Source of the DNA: Microbacterium fluvii | Lineage (GTDB): Bacteria > Actinomycetota > Actinomycetes > Actinomycetales > Microbacteriaceae | Assembly (NCBI RefSeq): GCF_025515205.1 | Contig: NZ_JAOPFX010000001.1 | Span: 186,001 to 250,000, forward strand | Direction of reading: 5' to 3' | DNA: 64,000 nucleotides | Shown here: positions 41,892-50,726 of the stretch, piece by piece | How the letters are laid out: each line of letters begins with the position of its first letter | Numbering within the stretch: position 1 is the stretch's first letter | The notes under the pieces: generated by a model | Seen by the model: the letters and a program-made list of their open reading frames with translations, nothing else | Databases searched by the model: none | Told to the model about the DNA's origin: nothing | Program-made: the position numbers and the translations under genes

Positions 41892-43188
41892 ACGCCACCG
41901 ACGTGCGGGCGGACTTCGCGTAGTCGGCCTTGGTGGCGACCACCCGTACGGTGAGCTTCTTGCCCAGGTCGGCGGAGGTCACGACATAGCTGCGCGAGCC
42001 GCCCTTCGTCGTGATCGCCTTGCCGTTGCGGTACCAGCGATAGCTCACCGAGTCGGCGTCGGGCGCCCAGCTCTTGGCGCTCGCGCCGGTGGCGGTGAGC
42101 TTGGTGCCCACCTTCGCCTTCGTCACGCCGTCGGGCAGAGTGACGGTGGGCTTCGGCTTGGTGGTGAAGGTCTTCAGCACCGTGTAGACGCCGCCCAGCT
42201 GCAGCACCGCCTCGCGGGTGCCTGGACCCTTCGCGATCGTGAGCACACGCAGGATCTTGCCGCCGCTGCCCTCTGGGATCGTGGCCGTCTTTCCGCTGCC
42301 GATCTTCTTCCACGTGCCGTCGTCTTGACGGATGTGCCACTGGTACGAGAGCTTCGTGGGCTTCGGCGAGAGCTTGCCGCCGACCGCCCAGGCCCGCAGG
42401 CTTGCCGTCAGCTTCGCGCCGCTCACGGGCGATGCGCTCACCTCGACCTGCATGTCGAGAACGCGCGTGCCATACCCGGTCGGCACGGCCTTCGACCCCT
42501 CGAGTGCGGTGAGGTAGCCCGCCCAGATGGGGGTGGTGAAGCCCTTGGCCCCGGACTTGTAGTACACGATCAGGCCGTTGCCGATGCCGAGGGGTGCTCG
42601 TCCGTTGTAGCCGCAGCCGCCGGGCGAGCAGATGTAGTCGCCCAGCTCCGACATCGAGGGGGCATCGCCGCGGAAGGTGACCTTGCGCAGCCAGCCCGAG
42701 TGCTCGAACTCGTCCTGGTCGAGCGCACGGGTGCCGATCCACTCGACCGATCCGGGGATCGAGAACGACGAGATGCGGTTTCCGTAGAACGCGTAGCTGT
42801 TGATCCACTTCACGCCGTAGGGGATCACCGCCTTCGTCGCCGGCACCGGCGATCGATCGGGCAGCACGTAGGTCACCGGCCCCGCGAAGGCTCCGTAGCC
42901 GATCTCGGTCACCTTGTAGGTCTTGGTGCCGGCCTTGATCGTCGCGGGGATCGTGATCGTGGTCTTGCGGTTGCCGCTCCACCCGGTGACCGTCGCGGTC
43001 AGCTCTACGGTGTCGAGGTCGTAGGTGAAGTCGCCGACCTTGACGTCGGTCTTCAGTGCGGTGACGACGGGGCCGACCGCGGGCTGCGTCACCGCCGTAG
43101 CGGGCGCGGCGGCCCCGGCCAGAACGAGCAGCGAGGCCAGCATCAGCGGCAGGGCGCGACGCAGCAGGGAATGCTTCGGGTTGAGCAT
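41872..43188 (-). CDS. Secreted BspA-like leucine-rich-repeat and Ig-like protein
   Basis: 438 residues. The signal peptide (LLRRALPLMLASLLVLAGAAAPATA) has no lipobox. The first half has BspA-type repeats: YKVTEIGYGAFAG, IPYGVKWINSYAFYGNRISSFSIPGSVEWIGTRAL. The second half has two Ig-like modules with the Y-x-W pattern (LSYQWHIRQDD and VSYRWYRNGKAI) common in actinobacterial surface proteins. It is probably extracellular, binding polymer or protein; no enzyme motif is seen. ATG 43188 is chosen because the signal peptide starts there. Confidence 0.8.
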   Translation of the reverse strand: MLNPKHSLLRRALPLMLASLLVLAGAAAPATAVTQPAVGPVVTALKTDVKVGDFTYDLDTVELTATVTGWSGNRKTTITIPATIKAGTKTYKVTEIGYGAFAGPVTYVLPDRSPVPATKAVIPYGVKWINSYAFYGNRISSFSIPGSVEWIGTRALDQDEFEHSGWLRKVTFRGDAPSMSELGDYICSPGGCGYNGRAPLGIGNGLIVYYKSGAKGFTTPIWAGYLTALEGSKAVPTGYGTRVLDMQVEVSASPVSGAKLTASLRAWAVGGKLSPKPTKLSYQWHIRQDDGTWKKIGSGKTATIPEGSGGKILRVLTIAKGPGTREAVLQLGGVYTVLKTFTTKPKPTVTLPDGVTKAKVGTKLTATGASAKSWAPDADSVSYRWYRNGKAITTKGGSRSYVVTSADLGKKLTVRVVATKADYAKSARTSVAFTVPKK

Positions 43189-43283
43189 GCGTGCACCATA
43201 GCAGTGGGCCGGTCGGCCGTCACCCGTCGATCCGCTCGGCCTTGCTACGCTCGCCGCAACACCGACGTTTCGGGAGGTGCCCT

Positions 43284-44102
43284 GTGGGCGACATCTTCGT
43301 AGGAGTGACGGATGCTGACGCCAGCCGCCGCGCCGTCGACTGGGCCGCGCAGCGCGCGGTCGACCTCGGCGCGCGACTCGTGCTCGTGTCGGTGGCGCCC
43401 GAGGCACCCGACCCCGCCGAGATCTCACCCGCGTTCATCGTGATCGAGGCTGAGCGTCAGCGCGTCGAGGCCGAGTTCGCTGGGGTGGAGTGCGACGTGC
43501 TCGCCCTGCACGGAAACCCGGTCGCCGAGCTCGTCGAGGCGTCGAAGCACGCCGACCTCCTCGTGATCGGCGACGCCGAGCCGGGCCGGCACTGGGGCGA
43601 CCACGGTCGACACATCGTCTCGTCGGCACACGTGACGGTGGCGGTCGTGCCCGACGTCGACCTCGCCGGCCGCGCCGGTGTGGTGGTCGGCATCGACGGC
43701 TCCGAGGTCACCGAGCGCGCCCTCGCCTTCGCCGCATCCGAGGCCGAGCGCCGAGGCGAGCCACTGATCGCGGTCGGCGCGTGGATGCCGGTGATCGTCG
43801 ACGACACGGCGGGCCTCGGCGGCTTCGGATACATCGACGCCACGCCGATCGACCTGCAACAGCCCACCACCGCCCTGGTCGCCGAGGCGCTCGCGCCCGT
43901 GCGCGCGGCCCACCCCGAGCTCGAGATCGATGAGCGCATCATCGAGGGCGACCCCGCCACGATGCTCGCCCACGCCGCCGAGAACGCGGCGCTGCTCGTG
44001 GTCGGCACCCACGGCCGCGGCACGCTCGCCCGCCTCTTCCTCGGTTCGGTGAGCGACGCCGTGCTCACCTCGCCGGTCACCCCGACGCTGGCGGTGCGCT
44101 GA
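43284..44102 (+). CDS. Tandem universal stress protein, second copy
   Basis: 272 residues, two Usp domains. GTG 43284 follows GGGAGG. The second domain has VVGIDGSEVT and VVGTHGRGTLARLFLGSVS, the ATP-binding form of the family; the first domain has a poorer motif (VIGDAEPGRHW). It resembles the gene at 10129-10974 in length and arrangement, so both probably derive from one duplication. It acts in the cytoplasm; its trigger is unknown. Confidence 0.88.
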   Translation: MGDIFVGVTDADASRRAVDWAAQRAVDLGARLVLVSVAPEAPDPAEISPAFIVIEAERQRVEAEFAGVECDVLALHGNPVAELVEASKHADLLVIGDAEPGRHWGDHGRHIVSSAHVTVAVVPDVDLAGRAGVVVGIDGSEVTERALAFAASEAERRGEPLIAVGAWMPVIVDDTAGLGGFGYIDATPIDLQQPTTALVAEALAPVRAAHPELEIDERIIEGDPATMLAHAAENAALLVVGTHGRGTLARLFLGSVSDAVLTSPVTPTLAVR

Positions 44103-44144
44103 CGCCGTGCCCCCAGCGCGCGGCGGGCTGAGTCTGGCGTTGCT

Positions 44145-44894
44145 CTACTTTGCCGAGAGTGCCCGCAGTCGGTCGGCGATGTCGATGAGGTCGGCAGACC
44201 ACTGCTCGCCGCGCTCCTTGCTGAAGCGTGCGATCGGAAGCGCGACGCTCAGCGCTGCATGCTGCCCGCCCTCCTGACTGATCGAGATCGCCACGGCGGC
44301 GAGCCCGGGCTCGCTCTCTTCGAGGTTCCACGCGACGCGGGTCTCGCGCACTTCGTCGAGTTGATCGTGCAGCTGTGCCATGTCGACGTTGAGCCGGCTC
44401 GCCCTCGGGCCGGCGAGGGCCATGCTGTAGCGCGCATCCACTTCGTCATCGGTGAGGTCGGCAAGCAGTGCCTTGCCTCCCGCGGTGAGATGCGCCGGCA
44501 GCCACACGCCGACGCGCAGAGTGAACCTCAGCGCGTGCGCCGTCGCTTCGATGCCGTCGGTGTGCTGGATGCGGGTGCCGGCCAGATAGGCCAGATGCAC
44601 GGTCTCGCCCGTCCGTGCGAGAAGCTCCTCCATCGCCGACCGCACCAGATTGCTCGCCTGGCGCGGCGGGCCGACCGACGTCATCGCGGGGCCGACCGCA
44701 TATCTCCGGTCGGTCTGCTGCACGGCGAAGCCGTCGAGTACGAGGGTCGCCAGCAGTCGTTGCGCGGTCGATGCGTTCACCGAGAGAGCCGCGGCCGCTT
44801 CGGTGACGCTGATCGATTCCGTGTCCGACAGCAGCTTCACCAGCACGAGGGCCCGGTGAACCGACTCGATTCGTGGTGCTTCATTGCGCTCCAT
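44145..44894 (-). CDS. IclR-family regulator
   Basis: 249 residues. The N-terminal helix-turn-helix is ISVTEAAAALSVNASTAQRLLATLVLDGFAVQ, followed by the IclR effector domain (about residues 80-249, with LPAHLTAGGKALLA). It is divergent from the SDR-transporter-flavoprotein operon with a 116-base gap, so it probably controls it in response to a pathway substrate. The start is ATG 44894; an ATG at 44906 is also possible and neither has a good ribosome site. IclR proteins of this type may activate or repress. Confidence 0.9.
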   Translation of the reverse strand: MERNEAPRIESVHRALVLVKLLSDTESISVTEAAAALSVNASTAQRLLATLVLDGFAVQQTDRRYAVGPAMTSVGPPRQASNLVRSAMEELLARTGETVHLAYLAGTRIQHTDGIEATAHALRFTLRVGVWLPAHLTAGGKALLADLTDDEVDARYSMALAGPRASRLNVDMAQLHDQLDEVRETRVAWNLEESEPGLAAVAISISQEGGQHAALSVALPIARFSKERGEQWSADLIDIADRLRALSAK

Positions 44895-45010
44895 GCAAAA
44901 GACCATATCGTTGGTTGCTCTCAGCGCAAGGCTGTGCGTAGCATCTCTCGCATTGCGGGTCGTCGACGACCTGCTGTCCACCGAATCGACGCTGCTACGG
45001 GGAGTCCCAC

Positions 45011-45754
45011 ATGCCGACGCATCCATCCGCCACCGCACGTACCCGCACGGCGATCGTCGTCGGCGCATCCAGCGGGATGGGCGCTGCGATCGTCGAGCGG
45101 CTCGCCGCCGACGGCATCGCCGTTGCCGGGCTCGACCTGCCGTCCGCGCGGTGGCCGCACGACTTCGCCGCCGCGCACACGGCGCCCATCGACGTCACCG
45201 ATGCGGTCGGCGTCGCCGAGGCGCTTCGTGATGCCGCGGCGAAGCTCGGAGGAGTGGATGCTGTCGTCAACTGCGCGGGAGTCCTCGGTCCCGTCGAGCC
45301 GACCGCCGAGGTGAGCCAGGAGACGTTCGATCGGATCGTGGCGCTCAACCTCGGAGGGGCGTTCGCCGTGACGCGGGCGGCGCTTCAGCTCCTGCTGCCG
45401 ACGGGGTATGGCCGGATCGTGCACGTCGCCTCGGTCGCGGGCAAAGAGGGCAACCCTCAGATGGCTGCTTACTCTGCGTCGAAGGCGGGCGTGATCGGCC
45501 TGGTGAAGGCGACGGGCAAGGAGTACGCGCGCAGCGGGGTCACGATCAACGCGATCGCGCCGGCATCCATCGAGACTCCGCTGATCTCCGGGATGACCGC
45601 CGAGCGTCAGGAGGTTCAGAAGAGCCTCATCCCGATGGGGCGATTCGGCACCGTTGAGGAGGTCGCGGCTCTGGTCTCCTACATCGCTTCGGCCGACTCG
45701 TCGTTCACGACGGGATTCGTCTTCGACCTCACCGGCGGACGCGCCGACTACTGA
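45011..45754 (+). CDS. Short-chain dehydrogenase/reductase 1
   Basis: 247 residues, classical SDR. The cofactor motif is GASSGMGAA and the catalytic set is Ser in HVASVAG and YSASK. It ends with the usual C-terminal GG region (TTGFVFDLTGGRADY). It oxidises or reduces a hydroxy or oxo group with NAD(P). It is the first gene of the operon controlled by the divergent IclR gene. The substrate is unknown. Confidence 0.9.
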   Translation: MPTHPSATARTRTAIVVGASSGMGAAIVERLAADGIAVAGLDLPSARWPHDFAAAHTAPIDVTDAVGVAEALRDAAAKLGGVDAVVNCAGVLGPVEPTAEVSQETFDRIVALNLGGAFAVTRAALQLLLPTGYGRIVHVASVAGKEGNPQMAAYSASKAGVIGLVKATGKEYARSGVTINAIAPASIETPLISGMTAERQEVQKSLIPMGRFGTVEEVAALVSYIASADSSFTTGFVFDLTGGRADY

Positions 45755-45781
45755 CCGCAGAACACACGAGCACAAGGGGCA

Positions 45782-46585
45782 ATGATGACGAGCGAACACA
45801 CCACACGGAGCGCGATCGTGACCGGCGGAGGCGGTGGCATCGGCAGCATCGTGAGCGGGCGGCTCGCTGCGGCGGGCTACGCGGTCGTCGTGGCAGATGC
45901 GAGCGCGGAGGCGGCGCAGGCTGTCGCCTCGGGCCTCGCCGCGGGCGACGGTCGCCAGCACCGCGCCGTCGCGGGCGATCTCACGACGGCAGAGGCGAAC
46001 CGGGCCGCCGTTGCGGCCGCCCGCGAGATCGGCCTGCTGTCGGTGCTGGTCAACGCGGTGGGCATCTCTCCCAAAGAAAACGGCAAGAAGCGCCCTTTCT
46101 ACGAGGTGTCGCCGGAGGAGTGGGATCTCACGCTCGCCGTCAACGTGAAGGCCCCCTTGCTGCTGGTGCAGGAAGCGTTTCGGCACATGCCCACCGATGG
46201 CTCGGCGAGCATCGTGAACATCCTCTCGATCACGTCGAAGTGGGGCACCGGCGGCCTGCCGGGAGCGCTCTTCCCACCCTTCCTGCCCTCCTCGGTCGCC
46301 TACGCCGCCTCGAAGGGCGCGCTGCAGAACCTCACCGGCTCGCTCGCGCGTGAGCTCTCGTCGTGGTCGATCCGCGTCAACGGCGTGGCGCCCGGGTTCG
46401 TCGCCACGCAGATGACCGGCGGAATGCCGTCGGCCGAGACGCAGCAGATGACCGATCAGATTCCGATGGGGAGATTCGCTCGGCCCGATGAGATCGCTGA
46501 CGCGATCGAGTTCCTCATCAGCAGCAAGGCCTCGTACATCAACGGCGCGAGCCTCGACATCAACGGAGGCGCTCTCACCTGCTGA
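45782..46585 (+). CDS. Short-chain dehydrogenase/reductase 2
   Basis: 267 residues, classical SDR with GGGGGIGS, NILSITS and YAASK. Two Met codons stand at the start (ATG 45782 or 45785); AAGGGG precedes. It differs strongly from the SDR upstream, so each likely acts on a different step. Same operon. Confidence 0.9.
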   Translation: MMTSEHTTRSAIVTGGGGGIGSIVSGRLAAAGYAVVVADASAEAAQAVASGLAAGDGRQHRAVAGDLTTAEANRAAVAAAREIGLLSVLVNAVGISPKENGKKRPFYEVSPEEWDLTLAVNVKAPLLLVQEAFRHMPTDGSASIVNILSITSKWGTGGLPGALFPPFLPSSVAYAASKGALQNLTGSLARELSSWSIRVNGVAPGFVATQMTGGMPSAETQQMTDQIPMGRFARPDEIADAIEFLISSKASYINGASLDINGGALTC

Positions 46586-46612
46586 GGGCGCCGCACACGA
46601 AAGGAAGCAGAA

Positions 46613-47953
46613 ATGTCAACGAAGACAGTCACTGAGCCGGCTCGCACGGCCGCGGGCCCGGCACGTGAGCGCCGCGGCAGGGGCGACCAGGGAAAGCGGG
46701 CGTCGGTCGCGGGGTTCGTCGGATCGGCGCTCGAGTACTACGACATGTACATCTATGCGTCGGCATCCGCGCTCGTGTTCACCAGGGTCTTCTTCCCGGA
46801 TGCCGGGGCCACCGGCCTTCTGCTGTCGCTGGGCACCTACGGCGTCGCGTATCTCGCGCGGCCGCTCGGCGGGTTCCTCGCCGGCCACTTCGGCGACCGC
46901 CACGGCCGACGCAACATCATGATCCTGACTCTGCTCGTGATGGGCATCGCGACGTTCCTCATCGGATGCCTGCCTTCGTACGACTCGGTCGGGGTGTGGG
47001 CGCCGATCATGCTGATCGCGTTGCGGCTCTTCCAGGGGCTCTCGGTCGGCGGTGAGGCATCGGGTGCGACCTCGCTCACGCTCGAGCACGCGCCGGAGGG
47101 GCGCCGCGGCCTCTACACCTCGTGGATGGTCACGGGAATCTGGGCCGGGTACATTCTCGCGACGCTCGCCTTCATCGGTGTCGCGGCGCTGCCCGAAGAC
47201 GCGATCTACTCGTGGGGCTGGCGCGTGCCGTTCTGGGCCAGCGCGGTCATCGTCGTCGTCGGCGTGATCATTCGCCGCAGCCTCACCGACCCCGAAGCCT
47301 TCGTCGAGCAGAAGGAGCAGGGCGCGATCGCGAAGGTCCCGCTGGGCGAGGTTCTGCGCCACCAGCCCGGTGACGTCGTGCGGGTGATCTTCGCCGCCTT
47401 CCTCATCGTGATCAGCTCCGTCGTGCCCGTCTACGGCCTCTCTTACGCGACCGCGGTCGTCGGCATCCCCTCGACCACCATGCTCTGGGCGGTGGTGTTC
47501 GGCTACGCCACGGCGATGGTGACTCAACCGCTGTTCGCGCTGCTGAGCGACAAGATCGGCCGCAAGCCTGTGCTGATCGGCGGCAATCTGTTCGGCGCGC
47601 TCGCCGTGTGGGAGTTCTTCTGGGCCGTGGGCTCGGCCAACGTGCCGATGATCTATCTCGGCGTCTTCCTGTGCATCACGATCGCGTTCGCCGCCACGAA
47701 CGCCGTGTATCCGGTGTTCTTCAGCGAGATGTTCAACGTGCGATTCCGCGTGAGCGGCATGGCCGTCGGCCTGCAGCTCGGCCTCGTGCTGACCGGCTTC
47801 TCGCCGACGATCATCCAGGCGGTGTCGTCTGCCAACGCAGGAGCGTGGTGGCCCGCCGCGGCCTTCACGACCGCGGCGTGCGTCATCTCGTCGATCGCGA
47901 TCCTGACCGCTCGCGAGACCTACCGGGTTCCGCTGCGAGACCTCGGCAAGTGA
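46613..47953 (+). CDS. MHS-type major facilitator transporter
   Basis: 446 residues with about 12 membrane helices. The metabolite:H+ symporter subgroup is marked by GSALEYYDMYIYASASAL near helix 1, RPLGGFLAGHFGDRHGRRN between helices 2 and 3 and RLFQGLSVGGEASGATSL in the next segment. Members take up organic acids such as citrate, shikimate, dicarboxylates or betaine. Its place in the operon makes it the uptake step for the pathway. GAAAGGAAG precedes the ATG. Confidence 0.92.
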   Translation: MSTKTVTEPARTAAGPARERRGRGDQGKRASVAGFVGSALEYYDMYIYASASALVFTRVFFPDAGATGLLLSLGTYGVAYLARPLGGFLAGHFGDRHGRRNIMILTLLVMGIATFLIGCLPSYDSVGVWAPIMLIALRLFQGLSVGGEASGATSLTLEHAPEGRRGLYTSWMVTGIWAGYILATLAFIGVAALPEDAIYSWGWRVPFWASAVIVVVGVIIRRSLTDPEAFVEQKEQGAIAKVPLGEVLRHQPGDVVRVIFAAFLIVISSVVPVYGLSYATAVVGIPSTTMLWAVVFGYATAMVTQPLFALLSDKIGRKPVLIGGNLFGALAVWEFFWAVGSANVPMIYLGVFLCITIAFAATNAVYPVFFSEMFNVRFRVSGMAVGLQLGLVLTGFSPTIIQAVSSANAGAWWPAAAFTTAACVISSIAILTARETYRVPLRDLGK

Positions 47954-47964
47954 GGGGTCGACCG

Positions 47965-49362
47965 ATGAAGCTGACACACGAGTGCGACCTTCTCGTCATC
48001 GGCAGCGGGATCGCGGGGCAGACCGCTGCGCTGAGCGCCGCGGAGTCGGGCCTGCGCGTGGTGCTCGCCGAGAAGATGGCGACGCTCGGCGGGTCGACGG
48101 TGATGAGCGGCGGCTGGTTCGCCTTCAGTGGCACCGATGAGCAGCGGCAGGAAGGCGAGCGCGACTCGGCCGAGCTGTTCATGCGTGACATGCAGGAGGT
48201 GGGCCAGCACCGCAATGACCCCGCACTGCTGCAGGCGTATCTCGACGACCAGCACGAGACGTATCGCTGGCTCAAGCAGCACGGCGTCGTCTTCCGCGAG
48301 ATCGAGATCAGCTCGGGGCAGTCGGCGCGACGAAGCCACAACAGCGCGATCCGGGACGTGATGGCCTCGCTTCACGAGCAGTTCGCGGCGGCCGGCGGCA
48401 TCACGCTGAGCGAGCACCGCGCCACGCGTCTGCTCACCGACGATGCGGGCCGCGTGGTGGGAGCGACGCTGGATGCTGCCGGCTCCGACGTCGAGGTGTG
48501 CGCGCGCCACGGGGTGGTGCTCGCGACGGGCGGGTTCAGTCGCGGCACCGATCTGCTGCGCACCTTCGCGCCCGAGCAGCTCAACGCGATCCCCTTCGGC
48601 GGCGCCGGCAATACCGGCGACGGACTGCGGATGGCCTGGCGGCTCGGAGCCGACATGGCCGACATGTCGACAGTGAGCGGCACGTACGGGTCGCACCCCG
48701 AGACGGGAGAGGTGCACGAGCTGCTCACCGCCTACTACATGGGCGCCATCATCGTGAACCTGAACGGCAGGAGGTTCACCGACGAGTCGCAGTCGTACAA
48801 GACGCTCGGCCGGGCGGTGCTCGACGAGCCGGAGGGCCTGGGCATCCAGATCTTCGACGCGAAGGTCAGGGCGAAGTCGCACCCGGGCATCCCGCTCAAA
48901 GACATGGAGGCGATCGCCGACCGTGGGCACCTGCATGAGGCCGCCACGCTCGACGAGCTCGCCGCCCTCGTCGGAGTCGACGCAGAGCAGCTGTCGCGCA
49001 CCGTGGAGCACTACAACGCGGCGATTGCCGCGGGCAGCGCCGACGAGGTCGGGCGTGAGAGCCTGTGCAACGGCGTGGGCAGCCTCCTGCCCATCGATCA
49101 GGCGCCCTTTTACGCGTACCCGGCGAAGTCGCTCATGACGACGACATATTGCGGCGTGCGCGTGTCACCCCGCTCCGAAGTGATCGACGTCGACGGTGGC
49201 ATCATCGAAGGCCTCTATGCGATCGGCGAGGTGACCGGTGGCTTCCACGGTGCTGCCTATATGACCGGCACATCGCTCGGCAAGGGCGCCGTCTTCGGGC
49301 TGAGGGTCGCCCAAGACGCCGCCGCGCGCGCGGCCCGCGAGACGCTGGGGGCCATCGCGTGA
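47965..49362 (+). CDS. FAD-dependent dehydrogenase 1 (fumarate reductase/KstD-like)
   Basis: 465 residues. FAD site GSGIAGQTAALSAA with the following EKMATLGGSTVMSGG, and a late GLYAIGEVTGGFHGAAYMTGTSLGKGAVFG, identify the flavoprotein family that includes fumarate reductase, urocanate reductase and 3-ketosteroid dehydrogenase. It introduces or removes a double bond next to a carbonyl or carboxyl group. ATG 47965 with GAGGGG upstream is used. It overlaps the next gene by 4 bases. The partner electron carrier is unknown. Confidence 0.88.
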   Translation: MKLTHECDLLVIGSGIAGQTAALSAAESGLRVVLAEKMATLGGSTVMSGGWFAFSGTDEQRQEGERDSAELFMRDMQEVGQHRNDPALLQAYLDDQHETYRWLKQHGVVFREIEISSGQSARRSHNSAIRDVMASLHEQFAAAGGITLSEHRATRLLTDDAGRVVGATLDAAGSDVEVCARHGVVLATGGFSRGTDLLRTFAPEQLNAIPFGGAGNTGDGLRMAWRLGADMADMSTVSGTYGSHPETGEVHELLTAYYMGAIIVNLNGRRFTDESQSYKTLGRAVLDEPEGLGIQIFDAKVRAKSHPGIPLKDMEAIADRGHLHEAATLDELAALVGVDAEQLSRTVEHYNAAIAAGSADEVGRESLCNGVGSLLPIDQAPFYAYPAKSLMTTTYCGVRVSPRSEVIDVDGGIIEGLYAIGEVTGGFHGAAYMTGTSLGKGAVFGLRVAQDAAARAARETLGAIA

Positions 49363-50726
49363 GCGAGGTGGGGTTCGACGTCGTGGTCGTGGGATCGGGT
49401 ATCGCCGGTTCGGCGGCGGCCGTCGCGGCGGCCCGTGCCGGAGCCCGTGTGGCGCTCGTCGAGAAATCGGAGACGTTCGGCGGTTCGGCTGCACTGTCGG
49501 CGGGGATGCTGTGGACGGCTCCCGACTTCGACGCGTACGAGCGGCGTATCCCGCTCGGCGACAAGGCGCTCGGACGCAAGCTGGTCGACGACTTCCCGCG
49601 CGCGATCGATGAACTGCGGCAGACGGGCCTCCGGGTCGCCGACGAGCCCACGACCGACATCATGACGTTCGGCATCGGGTACTCGTGCGACATCCGCGGC
49701 ATCCTCGCGTGGAGCAGAGAAGAGGTCGCACGACTCGGCGGCCTCGTTCTCGCCGGCGCCCCTGTGCGAGAGCTGCTCCGCGATGAGCGTCGCGTCAGCG
49801 GTGTTGTCGTCGATCAGCCCGACGGGCCTCTCGAGCTGAATGCCGCGAGCGTCGTGCTGGCCACCGGCGGGTTCGGCCGCGACCGCGAGCTCCTCGCACG
49901 CTATGTCGGAGCGCACTCCGATCGACTCGTGAGACGCTCGAACCCCGGCAGCGTCGGCGATGGTCTGCGCCTCGGGCGCTCTGCCGGCACGGGCGGCTCG
50001 GCGGCGATGGCGTCGTTCTACGGCCACCTGCTGCCGTGGCCGCTCGCCGAGTTCGAACCGGAGCACTATCTGCCCTATTCGCAGTACTACTCGGGCTCGA
50101 CCCTGTTCGTGAACCTCCACGGCGATCGTTTCGTCGACGAGACCCTTGGCGACGAGATCCTCAATCAAGCTGTCGTCGCGCAGCCCGAGGCCCGCGGCGT
50201 GCTGATCTTCGACGACTTCGTGCGCAGGAGGGAGGCGTGCGAAGAGCCCTTCCCGGGACTGGGGGCGACCGACCGTTTCGAGATCGCGAAAGCCGCGGGG
50301 GGACTCTGGGCCACGGCATCCACTCTCGAGGAGCTGATCGACGCCGTGGCCGAGTGGGGCATCGACGGCGGGCGGCTCTCGGCATCCGTCGACGCCTACC
50401 GCAGTGCAGTGGAGCGACGTGCGTCGGCCGCAGGAGGAGTGACGGTGTCGCCGACCTCTCGTGCACCGCAGACGGCTCCCTTCCACGCGCTCATGGTGCA
50501 GCCGTCGATCACCTTCACCTTCGGGGGCATACCGATCTCTCCCGCAGGTGAGGCCCTCGATCACGACGGCCTGCCCATTGCGGGTCTCTTCGCGGCGGGC
50601 GCCGACATCGGTGGGCTCTCGAACGTGGGATACGCCGGCGGCCTTGCCCCCGCCTACATCACCGGCACATGGGCCGGCCGCAGCGCGGCAGCCCGAGCGC
50701 TGCACCTGGAAGGAGCATTGCGATGA
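49359..50726 (+). CDS. FAD-dependent dehydrogenase 2
   Basis: 455 residues, GTG start overlapping the previous stop. FAD motif GSGIAGSAAAVAAA, EKSETFGGSAALSAG and C-terminal GLFAAGADIGGLSNVGYAGGLAPAYITG. It is a clear paralogue of its neighbours but with different loops, so substrate ranges differ. It may act on a successive double bond or form a heteromer with one of the other two. Confidence 0.87.
   Translation: MSEVGFDVVVVGSGIAGSAAAVAAARAGARVALVEKSETFGGSAALSAGMLWTAPDFDAYERRIPLGDKALGRKLVDDFPRAIDELRQTGLRVADEPTTDIMTFGIGYSCDIRGILAWSREEVARLGGLVLAGAPVRELLRDERRVSGVVVDQPDGPLELNAASVVLATGGFGRDRELLARYVGAHSDRLVRRSNPGSVGDGLRLGRSAGTGGSAAMASFYGHLLPWPLAEFEPEHYLPYSQYYSGSTLFVNLHGDRFVDETLGDEILNQAVVAQPEARGVLIFDDFVRRREACEEPFPGLGATDRFEIAKAAGGLWATASTLEELIDAVAEWGIDGGRLSASVDAYRSAVERRASAAGGVTVSPTSRAPQTAPFHALMVQPSITFTFGGIPISPAGEALDHDGLPIAGLFAAGADIGGLSNVGYAGGLAPAYITGTWAGRSAAARALHLEGALR

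Noticed and set aside
41539..43302. A 587-residue plus-strand frame over the secreted repeat protein
   Set aside because: Composition is that of an antisense shadow; the minus strand shows a signal peptide, BspA repeats and Ig-like modules.
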